The notes beneath the pieces were generated by a model. The model was not told the DNA's origin. It did not search any database and saw nothing but the letters and a program-made list of their open reading frames with translations. A program made the translations under genes and the position numbers. A DNA stretch of 64,000 nucleotides from an uncultured Lachnospiraceae bacterium (GTDB lineage Bacteria > Bacillota > Clostridia > Lachnospirales > Lachnospiraceae), in the NCBI GenBank assembly GCA_910584845.1, contig CAJUDH010000018.1, positions 3,094 through 67,093 of the forward strand, given 5' to 3'. Below are positions 36,260-45,187 of this stretch, in pieces. The number at the start of each line of letters is the position of its first letter. Position 1 is the first letter of the stretch.

Positions 36260-37459
36260 TTACGATGCCGAGGCCAATCCGTCAACCGCCCACTGGTAAT
36301 CCACCATGGCTGTCAAAAGTGCCAGCTGTTGGGTCCGGACCGTAGTTTCGGCGATCTGGTAAGACGCCTCCTGGGCCTGGTAGGCATTGGGGGTGATGGT
36401 ACCGGCCTGCAGTTTCCGGGCCGCCGAATCCATGGAGGCCTGCTCCAGCTCGAAAGCCTGCACTGCCTGGCTGTATTGGGAGCGGGCCAGGATAAGGCTG
36501 TTATAAGCATTTCTCACGTCATTGGAAATGGCTTCCCTCTGGCTCTTTTTCGTCTGCTCCAGGGTACTTTTCACGGTTTCCGTGCGGGCGTTGGCCAGCC
36601 TTTTCTCGGTCAGCTTCATACTGTAGCTGTTGGCCAATGCCGAAGAAATGTCCGCATCTACATCAATGGCCTCAATGCGGGCCAAATCCGGTTCTGGCAG
36701 CACGCCGACCTCAACATCGGCGCCATAGCCCCAGCCCAGCATCAGGCACAAATCTTCCTTAATTTTCCCCAAGTTGCTTTCCCCGGACAGCAAAGCGGCC
36801 TCCGCAGAAGAAACCGCTTCCCTGGCGCTTAAGACTTTCGCCTGGGTAGACATGCCGGCGCTAAGGCGGACCTGCTCCGATTGGTAGCTGGTTTCGGCCT
36901 GGGCTTTCCTTTGGCGCAGGCTATCCAGCTCATAATACTGGCTCCAATAGTTGATCATCTGCTCTTGCGCCTGTTTCACCAAGCTGGCCTCCGTCTGGTC
37001 GTACCCCAACTTCTTCGTCTCGCTGTCTTCGGTGTTCTCGTCCCCTTGCTCCATAAGCTGCTCGGCCTGGATCTTGCTCCTTAAAGCCGACGCCATACGG
37101 CTGCCGTATTCGCTGTCATCCGAATCCGGGTATTGGATATTCCCGTAAATGTCATCGGCCGTATCGTAATAGTCCTGGGCTATGTCATCCCGGCTGTCCC
37201 CCCTTTCGTCCTGATAAGAGATATGGTTCTGCAGCACCGTATTGTTGTATTCATGAATCAAATCCCCGATCTCGTCAAACTCCAGCTTATCGTCCCGCAA
37301 AGCCGCCCATTTTTCTGCCGGATAGGCAAATTCCGGGCTCCTCTGCGCCATAGCCGGAAACGGCAGCAGGCTGGCGCAGGCGGCCGCCAGCACGCCGCAG
37401 GCTACCCGCTTTTTTGCTTTGCCCCTTTGTTTCTTTGTTGCCCTTTTTTTATCGTCCAT
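36260..37459 (-). CDS. TolC-family-like exported coiled-coil protein, copy 1
   Basis: 399 residues. Positively charged start with a signal sequence (VACGVLAAACASLLPFPAMAQ), an acidic Asp/Tyr-rich segment (about 75-125), then long amphipathic helices with two related halves (SAGMSTQAKVLSAREAVSSAEAALLSGESNLGK and LQAGTITPNAYQAQEASYQIAETTVRTQQ). The repeat pattern is that of TolC-family proteins. It follows the RND pump gene after about 300 bases but seems to have its own promoter. Role inferred: an extracytoplasmic tunnel or scaffold for the pump. Confidence 0.78.
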   Translation of the reverse strand: MDDKKRATKKQRGKAKKRVACGVLAAACASLLPFPAMAQRSPEFAYPAEKWAALRDDKLEFDEIGDLIHEYNNTVLQNHISYQDERGDSRDDIAQDYYDTADDIYGNIQYPDSDDSEYGSRMASALRSKIQAEQLMEQGDENTEDSETKKLGYDQTEASLVKQAQEQMINYWSQYYELDSLRQRKAQAETSYQSEQVRLSAGMSTQAKVLSAREAVSSAEAALLSGESNLGKIKEDLCLMLGWGYGADVEVGVLPEPDLARIEAIDVDADISSALANSYSMKLTEKRLANARTETVKSTLEQTKKSQREAISNDVRNAYNSLILARSQYSQAVQAFELEQASMDSAARKLQAGTITPNAYQAQEASYQIAETTVRTQQLALLTAMVDYQWAVDGLASAS

Positions 37460-37634
37460 ACGGTTTCCACACCCTTTCTGAAATATCCCGCAACGGATTT
37501 TTGCCGCAGGATTTATATACCGGCAGGCATCTTTTCGTTTTCCTGGCCGCGCCGCTTCCCGGCCCCCGGCCTAGCCGCTATGTTGCCGGCTGCGCCTTTC
37601 GCCGGAATGCACATCACGGCTAACCCATGCAACT

Positions 37635-37663
37635 ATAGTAATACAAGATCCGGCCTATGGCAA
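37635..37663 (-). promoter_or_regulatory. promoter for the two TolC-like genes
   Basis: TTGCCA, 17 bp, TACTAT on the minus strand between the RND gene and the first TolC-like gene, about 175 bases before the ATG. A hairpin at 37714-37743 (TTTTCGGG/CCCGAAAA) may separate the two transcripts. Confidence 0.6.
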
Positions 37664-37755
37664 CAAAACATTTATTTAACAAATCTTTCAATATTCTTAA
37701 ATATCCCGGTCCTTTTTCGGGAAAACCCTTGACCCCCCGAAAATGCCTTACTGTT

Positions 37756-40700
37756 TTATATGTCCAGCACCACCCGCTTCTTTTTGCCATTTAACAGCGC
37801 ATAATATACGGGAAGGATAAACAATGCCACCAGCACGCCGGCCGTAAGCCCCCCAATGTTTACCACTGCCAGGCCCTGGGTGGTGGAGCCGCTGCTTCCC
37901 ATGGCCATCGCCATGGGGATCATGGACAAAATCGTAGTCAAGCTTGTCATGAGGATGGGCCTTAGCCTGGTGGCTCCTGCCTCAACCAGCGCTTCCTGCA
38001 AAGGCATGGACATCCGGTACTGGTTTACGGTATCCACATACAGGATTCCGTTATTTACCACCGTCCCGACTAAGATCAAAAATCCAAGGATGGAAGTCAT
38101 GCTAATGGTCACCCCGGTAACTTTTAGAAGCCCAAATGACCCCACCAGGCTAAAAGGGACGGTCGTCATTACCATGAAGGCAAATTTGGGCGACTCAAAT
38201 TGGGCAGACATAACCACAAATACCAAAAATACGGCTACGGCAATGGCCTGGTACAGGCTGTTAAACTCTTCTTGCATCATCCGGTTGCGGGAATTGGTTC
38301 CCCGGGTGACCGTGCCTGTCAAATGGGGCCCCACCACCTCGCTGTCAATCAGGGCCTGGACGTTGCCATTGGCATATTGTGCCGTTATGGTGACCTGATA
38401 GGCTTTGTCGGATTTGGAGATGGAGGCCGGGCTGTCCCGGTAATAGACCTTTGCCACATCGGACAACGCCACATAGCCGCCGGAAGGCTTCGGCAAAATC
38501 ATCTGCTCCACCTGGGGGACGGTCCGGTATTCCTCTTTTGGATACTCTGCTTTCACGGAAATTTCTTTCCCGTCTATTTCCAAAGTGGCAATGGCCTCCC
38601 CGTCCAGGTGCTGTTTTACGATAGAGCCAATCTGGGCTGCCGTCAGCCCTTCGGCCGACGCCGACACCGGGTCTACCTGGATAGCCACCACCGGCGCGGT
38701 GTTCTCTATGCTGGAATGGACGTTCACCACATCGTCCCGGGCCGTCAGCTCTTCCACAATTTTATTGCTGGTTTCCTGGAGTTCGCCATACTGGGTCCCT
38801 TGCAGGATTACCTCGTACCCCCGGGTCCTTCCCATCATATTCATGGAAGCGGAAGCCTCCACCTCAATGGTGCAGTTGTCAATGTCCGCCAGCTCTTTTT
38901 CCCATTGGCTTACGATTTCCTCCGTATCCATAGCGCGGCTGTCTTTCAAATAAGCCGTAATTGTCCCGCTCCCGTTATTATACCGGAGCATATAAGACTC
39001 CACGTCTTCATGGCCTTTGACAATTTCCTCCGCCTGTTCCAGCATAGCCGTAGCCTGTTCGTTTAAAAGGCCCGGCCGGGTCTCTATGCTGACCGAAATT
39101 GTGCCTGTATCGTCTGCGGTCATCAGTTCGGTTTCCATCCCCCTGGCCAGCAAAAAGGCCACGGCGATAATTCCCACGGAAGCCGCCATAACCGCCAGCT
39201 TGTGGCGTAACAATACAGGCATAACCTTCCGGTAAAGGTTTTGCATCTTTACTACCGGGTAAGACATGGGGGCGCGCTCCCGTTCCCTGGGCTTATACAG
39301 CATATAAGTAAGGGGGACGATGGACATGGCCGAAAGCAAAGAAGCGCACATGCAGAACACAATGGTATACCCCATGGAACCAAACATTTGCCCGCTCATC
39401 CCGTTTAAAAACACCAAAGGGATAAATACCACACAAGTCGTGATGGTAGACCCGATAATGGACTGGATAACTATATTGGTCCCTTCCAGGGACGCCTTAG
39501 CATACTCCAGGGCGCCTTTCCCCCCTGCCCTGTCCATGGCCCTGAAGCAGCTTTCCAGCACCACGATGGAGTTATCCACCATCATGCCCACCCCCAGCAC
39601 CAGGCCGCTCATGGTAATAATGTTCAGGGAAAAACCCATCTGCGTCATGACAATCAGGGACATGAGGATCGAAGTGGGGATCGAACTCCCTACAATCAGG
39701 GAAGCCTTTATGTCACCAAAAAACACAAAGATGATGGCCATGGAGATCAACACTGCCAAAACCATGGTCACTGCCACATCCTTTAGGGAGCTTATAATAC
39801 TGTCCGCCTCGTCACGTACCATCCGGATATGTAAATCCCCGTCGTCCTCTTCCAGAGACGAAACTACTGCCAAGACCTCCTGGGAAAGGGACATGGCCGT
39901 GGCGTCCTGCTGCTTGGTAATCGACAAAGAAATGGTTTCTTCCCCGTTGTACCGGGAAACGCCGCCCCTCTGCTCTTCGGTGTAATCAATGTTGGCAATA
40001 TCTTCCAGGTAAACGGTTTTTCCGCCGGAAGTGGTAATGGGCACCCTTAAAAGTTCGTCCAAGGTATCGTTTTCCGCCAGAGTGGTCACAGACAGTTCCA
40101 GGTTCCCTGAGACTGCGTTCCCGGAAGGGTAGGATACGTTGGCGCTGCCCATGGCGGAAGTAATGTTGTTCATGGATACCTGATATTGGGCCATCATATC
40201 GGACAAAAGCTCCACTTTCACATATTCGGAAGAACCGCCCATAGCGCTCACTTCCGCTACCGTAGTAAGCCGTTCAAACTCCGGGACAATGACTTGGTCC
40301 ACATAATCATACAGGTCTTCCTGGGTTTCATGGGAGATGGATAACGTAAGGTTTGCCCTGGCGTTATTGCTCATTTTCATAATGGAAGGCTCTACGTCCT
40401 CCGGCAAATTCCGTATCCGTTCCAAAGTCTGCTTCAGGTTGTCATACGCTTCGTCCATATCCACATCATAGCCATATTCCAGCATGATCCTGCAGCTTCC
40501 CTCGCTGGTGCTGGAGCTCATGCTTTTTACGCCTTCCAAAGTGCTGACCCGGTCCTCAATCGGCTTGGTAACCAGTTCATCCATGTCCTCCGGGCCTACC
40601 CCGGAATAGCTGGCCATAACCATCATCATAGGCTGGTCGGTATCTGGCATCTGTTCCAGCTTTGCATAGAACACCGAGGATATTCCAAATACAATCAGGC

Positions 40701-40758
40701 AGAGGAGCGCCATGAAAACGGTGACTGGACGTTTTAGTACAATTCTCGTAAATCCCAT
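37756..40758 (-). CDS. RND-family efflux pump permease
   Basis: 1,000-residue pump of the HAE1/AcrB-like type: two halves, each with one membrane helix, a large extracytoplasmic loop and five more helices. The proton-relay helix shows GVGMMVDNSIVVLES (a single Asp, as in many HAE1 members, where AcrB has two). SYPSGNAVSGNLEL and similar porter-domain segments are seen. It follows the adaptor gene by 19 bases, so the two work together. Substrate unknown; drug or lipid export is possible. Confidence 0.93.
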   Translation of the reverse strand: MGFTRIVLKRPVTVFMALLCLIVFGISSVFYAKLEQMPDTDQPMMMVMASYSGVGPEDMDELVTKPIEDRVSTLEGVKSMSSSTSEGSCRIMLEYGYDVDMDEAYDNLKQTLERIRNLPEDVEPSIMKMSNNARANLTLSISHETQEDLYDYVDQVIVPEFERLTTVAEVSAMGGSSEYVKVELLSDMMAQYQVSMNNITSAMGSANVSYPSGNAVSGNLELSVTTLAENDTLDELLRVPITTSGGKTVYLEDIANIDYTEEQRGGVSRYNGEETISLSITKQQDATAMSLSQEVLAVVSSLEEDDGDLHIRMVRDEADSIISSLKDVAVTMVLAVLISMAIIFVFFGDIKASLIVGSSIPTSILMSLIVMTQMGFSLNIITMSGLVLGVGMMVDNSIVVLESCFRAMDRAGGKGALEYAKASLEGTNIVIQSIIGSTITTCVVFIPLVFLNGMSGQMFGSMGYTIVFCMCASLLSAMSIVPLTYMLYKPRERERAPMSYPVVKMQNLYRKVMPVLLRHKLAVMAASVGIIAVAFLLARGMETELMTADDTGTISVSIETRPGLLNEQATAMLEQAEEIVKGHEDVESYMLRYNNGSGTITAYLKDSRAMDTEEIVSQWEKELADIDNCTIEVEASASMNMMGRTRGYEVILQGTQYGELQETSNKIVEELTARDDVVNVHSSIENTAPVVAIQVDPVSASAEGLTAAQIGSIVKQHLDGEAIATLEIDGKEISVKAEYPKEEYRTVPQVEQMILPKPSGGYVALSDVAKVYYRDSPASISKSDKAYQVTITAQYANGNVQALIDSEVVGPHLTGTVTRGTNSRNRMMQEEFNSLYQAIAVAVFLVFVVMSAQFESPKFAFMVMTTVPFSLVGSFGLLKVTGVTISMTSILGFLILVGTVVNNGILYVDTVNQYRMSMPLQEALVEAGATRLRPILMTSLTTILSMIPMAMAMGSSGSTTQGLAVVNIGGLTAGVLVALFILPVYYALLNGKKKRVVLDI

Positions 40759-40777
40759 TTTTCTTAGCCTCCTTTAT

Positions 40778-42160
40778 CTATGCTCGCGGACCCCGGCTGC
40801 CTCCGGCCGGGGCCTCCCCGCCCTGCCCGTCCCCGGACGGCTGCCCTTCTGGTACTGCCCCGCCTTCCTGGGCCTGGCCCTTGGGGCTTTCCCCGGACGG
40901 CTGCCCCTGGCCTTCCGGTACTGCCCCGCCTTCCTGGGCCTGGCCCTTGGGGCTTTCCCCGGATGGCTGCCCCTGGCCTTCCGGTACTGCCCCGCCTTCC
41001 TGGGCCTGGCTTTTGGGGCTTTCCCCGGATGGCTGCCCCTGGTTTTCATCCCCTGCCTGATCCCGCAGGCGGACCGTGGCCCCTTCATACAAGTTGGAAC
41101 TCCAGGTGCTGACCACTAGGTCTTCTTCCCCCAGCCCCGACAATACCTCGGCATACTCGGAATTATACAGGCCTACCTCTACCTGCCGTTTTTGGGCAAC
41201 CCCATCCTGGTACAGGTAGACATAGCCGTCGCCGCCACTGTAATAAATGGCATCCACGGGGACCAGCATGGCATTTTCTGCCCGTTGGGTCACCAGGCTT
41301 AGTTTCACCGTACTTCCAATGGCAATCTCATCCGTCCCCTCCACTTGGGCCTTTACTTTAAACAGCCCGCTGCCCTCATCCACCATGCTGCTGATTTCGC
41401 TGATTGCCCCTTTGTATGTATTCCCGTTTTTGTACACTTCAACACCGTCCCCCTCCCGGAGGTTTTGCATCATCCTCTGGGTCACATAAAAGGTGATCCG
41501 GCTTTCCCCGTCCCCGGCAATAACGCAAAGTTGGCTAGACTGGGATACCCGGCCGTAGGTTTCCACATCGCAGCTTTCGACCCTTCCGCTAATGGGCGCG
41601 GTAACCTTGCTGTATTCCATTTGCTTTCCGTAGGCAAGCCTGGCCGATTCATATTGAAGCTGGGCGGTTTTTACCGCATTCACATATTGCTCATACTCCT
41701 GCTCCGACAAATCCCCGCCTCCATACAATACCTGCATACGGCTTAAATTATTCCTGGCCTGGGCCAGATTCACTTGTGCCGATTCCATGGAATTTTGGGC
41801 AGATTCTACCTGGCCCGTGTCAATCTCACAAATAACCTGGCCCTGGGACACCAGGTCGCCGGCCTTCACTTTTACCGACGTCACATCGCCGGCTGCTTTG
41901 GCAGAAACATATACCAAATCTGCCGCCTCCACCGTCCCCGTCAGGCTGGTGGACTGGCTAATATCCCCCCTGACAGGCGCCGCCGCCTTTACTACGGTTA
42001 CGGATGCCTGCTGCCCCATGGCGCCGCCCGGGCCCCTTTGGCCGCCGGCCCCTGTAGGCTGGCCCGCCGCCCCCCCTTTTTCCGACAGTAGATATCCGCC
42101 TGCCACAGCCAGCACGGCTGCCGCGCAAACGCCTGCCAGGATTATCTTCTTCTTGGTCAT
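40778..42160 (-). CDS. RND efflux periplasmic-adaptor-like (HlyD/MFP) protein with C-terminal 22-residue repeats
   Basis: 460 residues. An N-terminal membrane anchor (IILAGVCAAAVLAVAGGYLL) precedes the barrel-sandwich (VSAKAAGDVTSVKVKAGDLVSQGQ), a helical hairpin (about 115-165) and a beta-barrel (YVTQRMMQNLREGDGVEVY). Residues 375-440 are three near-identical 22-residue repeats rich in Gln, Gly, Ser and Pro, followed by a Gly-rich tail: probably a flexible spacer. GAGGAGG precedes the ATG. First large gene of the pump operon. Confidence 0.92.
   Translation of the reverse strand: MTKKKIILAGVCAAAVLAVAGGYLLSEKGGAAGQPTGAGGQRGPGGAMGQQASVTVVKAAAPVRGDISQSTSLTGTVEAADLVYVSAKAAGDVTSVKVKAGDLVSQGQVICEIDTGQVESAQNSMESAQVNLAQARNNLSRMQVLYGGGDLSEQEYEQYVNAVKTAQLQYESARLAYGKQMEYSKVTAPISGRVESCDVETYGRVSQSSQLCVIAGDGESRITFYVTQRMMQNLREGDGVEVYKNGNTYKGAISEISSMVDEGSGLFKVKAQVEGTDEIAIGSTVKLSLVTQRAENAMLVPVDAIYYSGGDGYVYLYQDGVAQKRQVEVGLYNSEYAEVLSGLGEEDLVVSTWSSNLYEGATVRLRDQAGDENQGQPSGESPKSQAQEGGAVPEGQGQPSGESPKGQAQEGGAVPEGQGQPSGESPKGQAQEGGAVPEGQPSGDGQGGEAPAGGSRGPRA
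40841..41038. repeat. three tandem 66-bp repeats in the adaptor gene
   Basis: Three units of 66 bp encoding GQPSGESPKGQAQEGGAVPEGQ-like peptides, nearly identical at DNA level (one unit has Ser for Gly). The copy number may vary between strains by recombination. Length is a multiple of three, so the frame is kept. Confidence 0.9.
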
Positions 42161-42173
42161 CTGATTCTCCTCC

Positions 42174-42536
42174 TCAATCTTTATTGGGCATCCTTTTTTT
42201 CCTGTGCCTTTTTTTCTTTCCCGGGTGTTCCCAGATAATCAGGGACAATACAATCAAACTTGCCATCAACAACGCCCAGCCGGCAATTGCCGTCAGGCAG
42301 ACGTTTGTAGATGCCGTATACGGATCCTTAACGATCCCGCCAAAAAACGCGGTAGCTGCCAGCACCAAAACCCCGCCATGGTACAGGCCCTGGAAAATGG
42401 CGCCGTATTCCGACTGCCCCGGCGGGGGCAAGATGCGGGCCAATAGCAAAGACATGCAAAAACCGCCGGGAAACAAATAGAAAAACATCCCCCAAAATGC
42501 CCGGGCCCAATCCCCCGAAGCCTGCCGGCGGCCCAT
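42174..42536 (-). CDS. small membrane protein upstream of the pump, possibly the main part of a frameshifted gene
   Basis: 120 residues with three hydrophobic helices (FWGMFFYLFPGGFCMSLLLARIL; GVLVLAATAFFGGIV; ALLMASLIVLSLIIW) and a Lys/Arg-rich end. Not recognised. Its ATG overlaps the stop of a 27-codon frame as TAATG, with no other ribosome binding site. Just before that stop there is a run of nine G; seven or ten G would fuse the two frames into one 147-148-residue four-helix protein. So it is either translationally coupled or the larger part of an interrupted gene. Confidence 0.6.
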   Translation of the reverse strand: MGRRQASGDWARAFWGMFFYLFPGGFCMSLLLARILPPPGQSEYGAIFQGLYHGGVLVLAATAFFGGIVKDPYTASTNVCLTAIAGWALLMASLIVLSLIIWEHPGKKKRHRKKRMPNKD

Positions 42537-42619
42537 TACCCCCCCCCTGCCGCCACAATTATGCTGGCTAGCCCATAAAGGGCCGCCACGGCTAACATCT
42601 TCTTATTTGGCTGTTTCAT
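42536..42619 (-). CDS. 27-codon frame ending at a G9 tract, probable N-terminus of the membrane protein
   Basis: MKQPNKKMLAVAALYGLASIIVAAGGG then TAA. A Lys-rich start and one hydrophobic helix, with AAAGGGGAAG upstream, look like a genuine protein start. The nine-G run at 42539-42547 shifts the frame into a stop. The next gene starts within that stop. I cannot tell a real coupled small protein from a slipped or mis-sequenced tract. Confidence 0.55.
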   Translation of the reverse strand: MKQPNKKMLAVAALYGLASIIVAAGGG

Positions 42620-42734
42620 GCCGTCTTCCCCTTTCCTGCCTCTGTGCCCTCAGGCCTTTTTGCCCCTGCCTTTGTATCGGGGGATTTTAAGGATCCCCTC
42701 CCCGAAAATCCTCCGGAATGCTTTCTCCTTTTCA

Positions 42735-42784
42735 AGTATCCAGGATAAATGGGATTTGTGAGGACTTTGTGAACGAATTGTGAG
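42735..42784 (-). promoter_or_regulatory. three TTGTGA direct repeats at 11-bp spacing with a -10-like site: likely response-regulator operator of the efflux operon
   Basis: TTGTGA starts at 42756, 42767 and 42778, exactly 11 bp apart. Read toward the efflux operon, they sit immediately upstream of, and over, the -35 position of a GATACT -10-like hexamer (42735-42740), which has no good -35 of its own. That is how OmpR/PhoB-type regulators commonly bind and activate. The gene of such a regulator starts 285 bases away on the other strand. Binding is an inference. Confidence 0.6.
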
Positions 42785-43068
42785 AAAATTGGCAGACTTT
42801 ATGAAGATAGGTTTTCGGAAACCGGCAAACATGTTATACTATGTGGGAATCCGGACGGATGATAAAAAGGCCCAAAAGTACCTATGTACCCTCAAAGCCT
42901 CTTTGCCCCTGCTTTTGTGAGATGGTTTTTTGTAAGATATGCATCGGTTTATGAGGCATACGTGAAACATACGTTGATTCAATTTAAGTACCTATGACGG
43001 AAAATCAGCTGCAAAGGCAGGTGAAAGAGAGATTGCGTGAGTACGCTACATCACTACAGGAGGAACCC
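42785..43068. other. intergenic region before the two-component genes
   Basis: No gene. A TATACT hexamer at 42835-42840 may be the -10 of the response-regulator promoter, without a good -35. A 30-base sequence near 42889 (CCCTCAAAGCCTCTTTGCCC...) is an imperfect copy of one near 42647 (CCCTCAGGCCTTTTTGCCC...), and AAGTACCTATG occurs twice (about 42877 and 42986). Confidence 0.45.
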
Positions 43069-43743
43069 ATGCCCAAACTATTGATTGTTGACGACGACCC
43101 CCATTTGCGCAAGCTGGTGCGCACCTATGCCAATTTGGAAGGATATTTGTGCCAGGAAGCGGAAAATGGGGAAGCTGCCGTAAAGGCGGCTCTGGAAAAA
43201 ACATTTGACCTTATCGTGCTGGATGTGATGATGCCTGGCTTAGACGGTTTTGAAGCCCTGGAAGAAATCCGCAAAGGCAGCCAGGTGCCCGTAATTATGC
43301 TCACTGCCAGGGACGAAGAATACGATAAACTTTTAGGTTTCGGCCTGGGGGTGGACGATTATGTGTCAAAACCCTTTAGCCCCAAAGAGCTGATGGCGCG
43401 GATTGGCGCCGTACTGCGCCGCAGCGGGCAGCAAAAAACCGATGCCATTGTGTTCGGGGACCTGGCCATTGCCCCGTCTTCCCATACGGTAACCATCGGG
43501 GAGCGGAAACTGAACCTGCCGCCTAAAGAATTTGACCTGCTTTTAAAAATGGCACAAAACCCGCGGATCGTCATGAGCCGTGAAAAATTATTGCAGACGG
43601 TATGGGGATACCAATATTACGGGGACGTCCGCACCGTGGACACCCACATTAAATCCCTGCGGGAGCATTTGGGAATATACCGGAAACTGATCCAAACGGT
43701 CTGGAGGGTGGGATATAAACTTGAATACACAGAAGAAATTTAG
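43069..43743 (+). CDS. OmpR-family response regulator
   Basis: 224 residues from the ATG behind AGGAGG; an in-frame ATG 25 codons upstream has no site. Receiver domain with acidic DDD at 8-10, phospho-acceptor Asp52 (LIVLDVMMPG), Thr79 and Lys101; winged-helix DNA-binding domain (about 125-224) ending YRKLIQTVWRVGYKLE. It overlaps the start of the kinase gene, so the two are coupled. The three TTGTGA repeats before the divergent pump genes are its likely target. Confidence 0.94.
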   Translation: MPKLLIVDDDPHLRKLVRTYANLEGYLCQEAENGEAAVKAALEKTFDLIVLDVMMPGLDGFEALEEIRKGSQVPVIMLTARDEEYDKLLGFGLGVDDYVSKPFSPKELMARIGAVLRRSGQQKTDAIVFGDLAIAPSSHTVTIGERKLNLPPKEFDLLLKMAQNPRIVMSREKLLQTVWGYQYYGDVRTVDTHIKSLREHLGIYRKLIQTVWRVGYKLEYTEEI

Positions 43744-45187
43744 TTTTCTGCCTTTGCGCAGCCGCATGGTGTTCCGGCTCTGGTCCATCATGATGGTGCT
43801 GGTGCTCTTTGGCATTGGTTTTATGTGGATCGCCCAGATCTATTTATTCGAACAGAATTATGCGAAAACTGCCCTGGCCGGTACGCAGCAAAGGCTGGAA
43901 CCGGTCATGGAAAGCCTGGCTATGGGGGACCTGGCTGATGACCCGCGGCTGATTTCATATTTAAGCCATATTACCAACGGGGAACTGATCTTGATGAACC
44001 AGCAAGGGAAGCTGCTGCAAATGTATTCCTCCGGGCACCGGGTAAATATCCAGGAACAGAGGGAAGAACAAAAGATCTGGAAAAGCATCCGCAAGCAGGA
44101 ACAATTCCAGGACCTGCTGGCAGGGCGGCCTTACCGGCAGGTAAACCGGCACCGCAACCAGATCGTTGGCTATGAGCTGGGGTTCCCCGTGACCTATGGC
44201 GGGGAACCTTGCTTCGTAATCCTGCGCAATGCCTTGATGCTGAAGACCACCTTGGACTTAAACCGCCGCCAGCTCATCATCCTGACCGTGATGCTTACCG
44301 GCATTGCTTCCCTGCTGGCCGCCGTGCTGTCCCGCCAATTCACCAAACCCATTGACCAAATCAAGGATGCTGTGGACCGGCTTACCCATAATGACTTCTC
44401 TGCCAGGCCCCGGCTGGAACGGGAAGACGAGCTGGGGCAGCTTTCCCGTTCTGTCGACCAGCTGGGGGAGGCATTACAGCGGGTGGACCGGCTGCGCAAG
44501 GAAGTCATCGCCAACGTTTCCCATGAACTGCGTTCCCCTTTGGCCGTGATCGGGGGATATGCCGAAATGGTACGGGACATTACCTGGAAAGACAACGGCC
44601 AGCGGGAAGAAAACCTTAACCTGATTATCCGGGAAGCCAGGCGGATGAGCGACATGGTAGACGACATCCTGGATTATTCCCAGCTTCAGGCCGGTTACCT
44701 CCAACTGAAAAAGGGCTGGCACGACCTATATGGCATCCTGGAAGCGGAGACGGCGTTCTGCCGGCCCGGGGCCATGGAACACCATATCCTTTTGGAGCTG
44801 GCCTGCCCCCGGCAGGAAATATGGCTCTTTATTGACCCGTTAAAAATCCGCCAGGTTATCCGCAACCTTCTCTACAACGCCATAAACCACACGGAAGAAG
44901 GGCAGAAGATCACTTTAAATGCCCTTTCGGGCCCTTATGCTTTTCACGTGTCGGTTTCCAACCCCGGCCCGCCGATCCCTATGGAAGAGCGGGAAATCAT
45001 CTGGGAACGGTACCAGCGCAGCCAGCACCAAAACGGGCGGCGCCTGGGCACCGGCATCGGCCTTTCCATTGTGAGCACGATATTGGAAGCCCATGGGATG
45101 GCTTACGGGGTGGAGTGCCGGGATGGGTGGATCCATTTTTGGTTTGACTGCCCGGTTACGCCAAAGCCTGCTCCAGGTCCCCGATAA
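43721..45187 (+). CDS. membrane sensor histidine kinase
   Basis: 488 residues, beginning at a TTG inside the end of the regulator gene (GGAGGG upstream, a bit far); an ATG 15 codons later lacks a site. Two membrane helices (about 20-42 and 185-205) flank an extracytoplasmic sensor domain; then HAMP, the HisKA motif NVSHELRSPLAVIGGYAEM, and the ATPase domain (NLLYNAINHTEEGQ, GTGIGLSIVSTILEAHG). Partner of the regulator upstream. Its last 32 bases overlap the end of metY on the other strand. Confidence 0.92.
   Translation: MNTQKKFSFLPLRSRMVFRLWSIMMVLVLFGIGFMWIAQIYLFEQNYAKTALAGTQQRLEPVMESLAMGDLADDPRLISYLSHITNGELILMNQQGKLLQMYSSGHRVNIQEQREEQKIWKSIRKQEQFQDLLAGRPYRQVNRHRNQIVGYELGFPVTYGGEPCFVILRNALMLKTTLDLNRRQLIILTVMLTGIASLLAAVLSRQFTKPIDQIKDAVDRLTHNDFSARPRLEREDELGQLSRSVDQLGEALQRVDRLRKEVIANVSHELRSPLAVIGGYAEMVRDITWKDNGQREENLNLIIREARRMSDMVDDILDYSQLQAGYLQLKKGWHDLYGILEAETAFCRPGAMEHHILLELACPRQEIWLFIDPLKIRQVIRNLLYNAINHTEEGQKITLNALSGPYAFHVSVSNPGPPIPMEEREIIWERYQRSQHQNGRRLGTGIGLSIVSTILEAHGMAYGVECRDGWIHFWFDCPVTPKPAPGPR

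Noticed and set aside
40841..41038. Tandem repeats considered as a CRISPR array
   Set aside because: The 66-bp units have no variable spacers and encode a peptide repeat in frame.
40780..41112. 110-codon plus-strand repeat-rich frame
   Set aside because: It is the antisense of the adaptor gene's tandem repeats, which keep frame in all directions.
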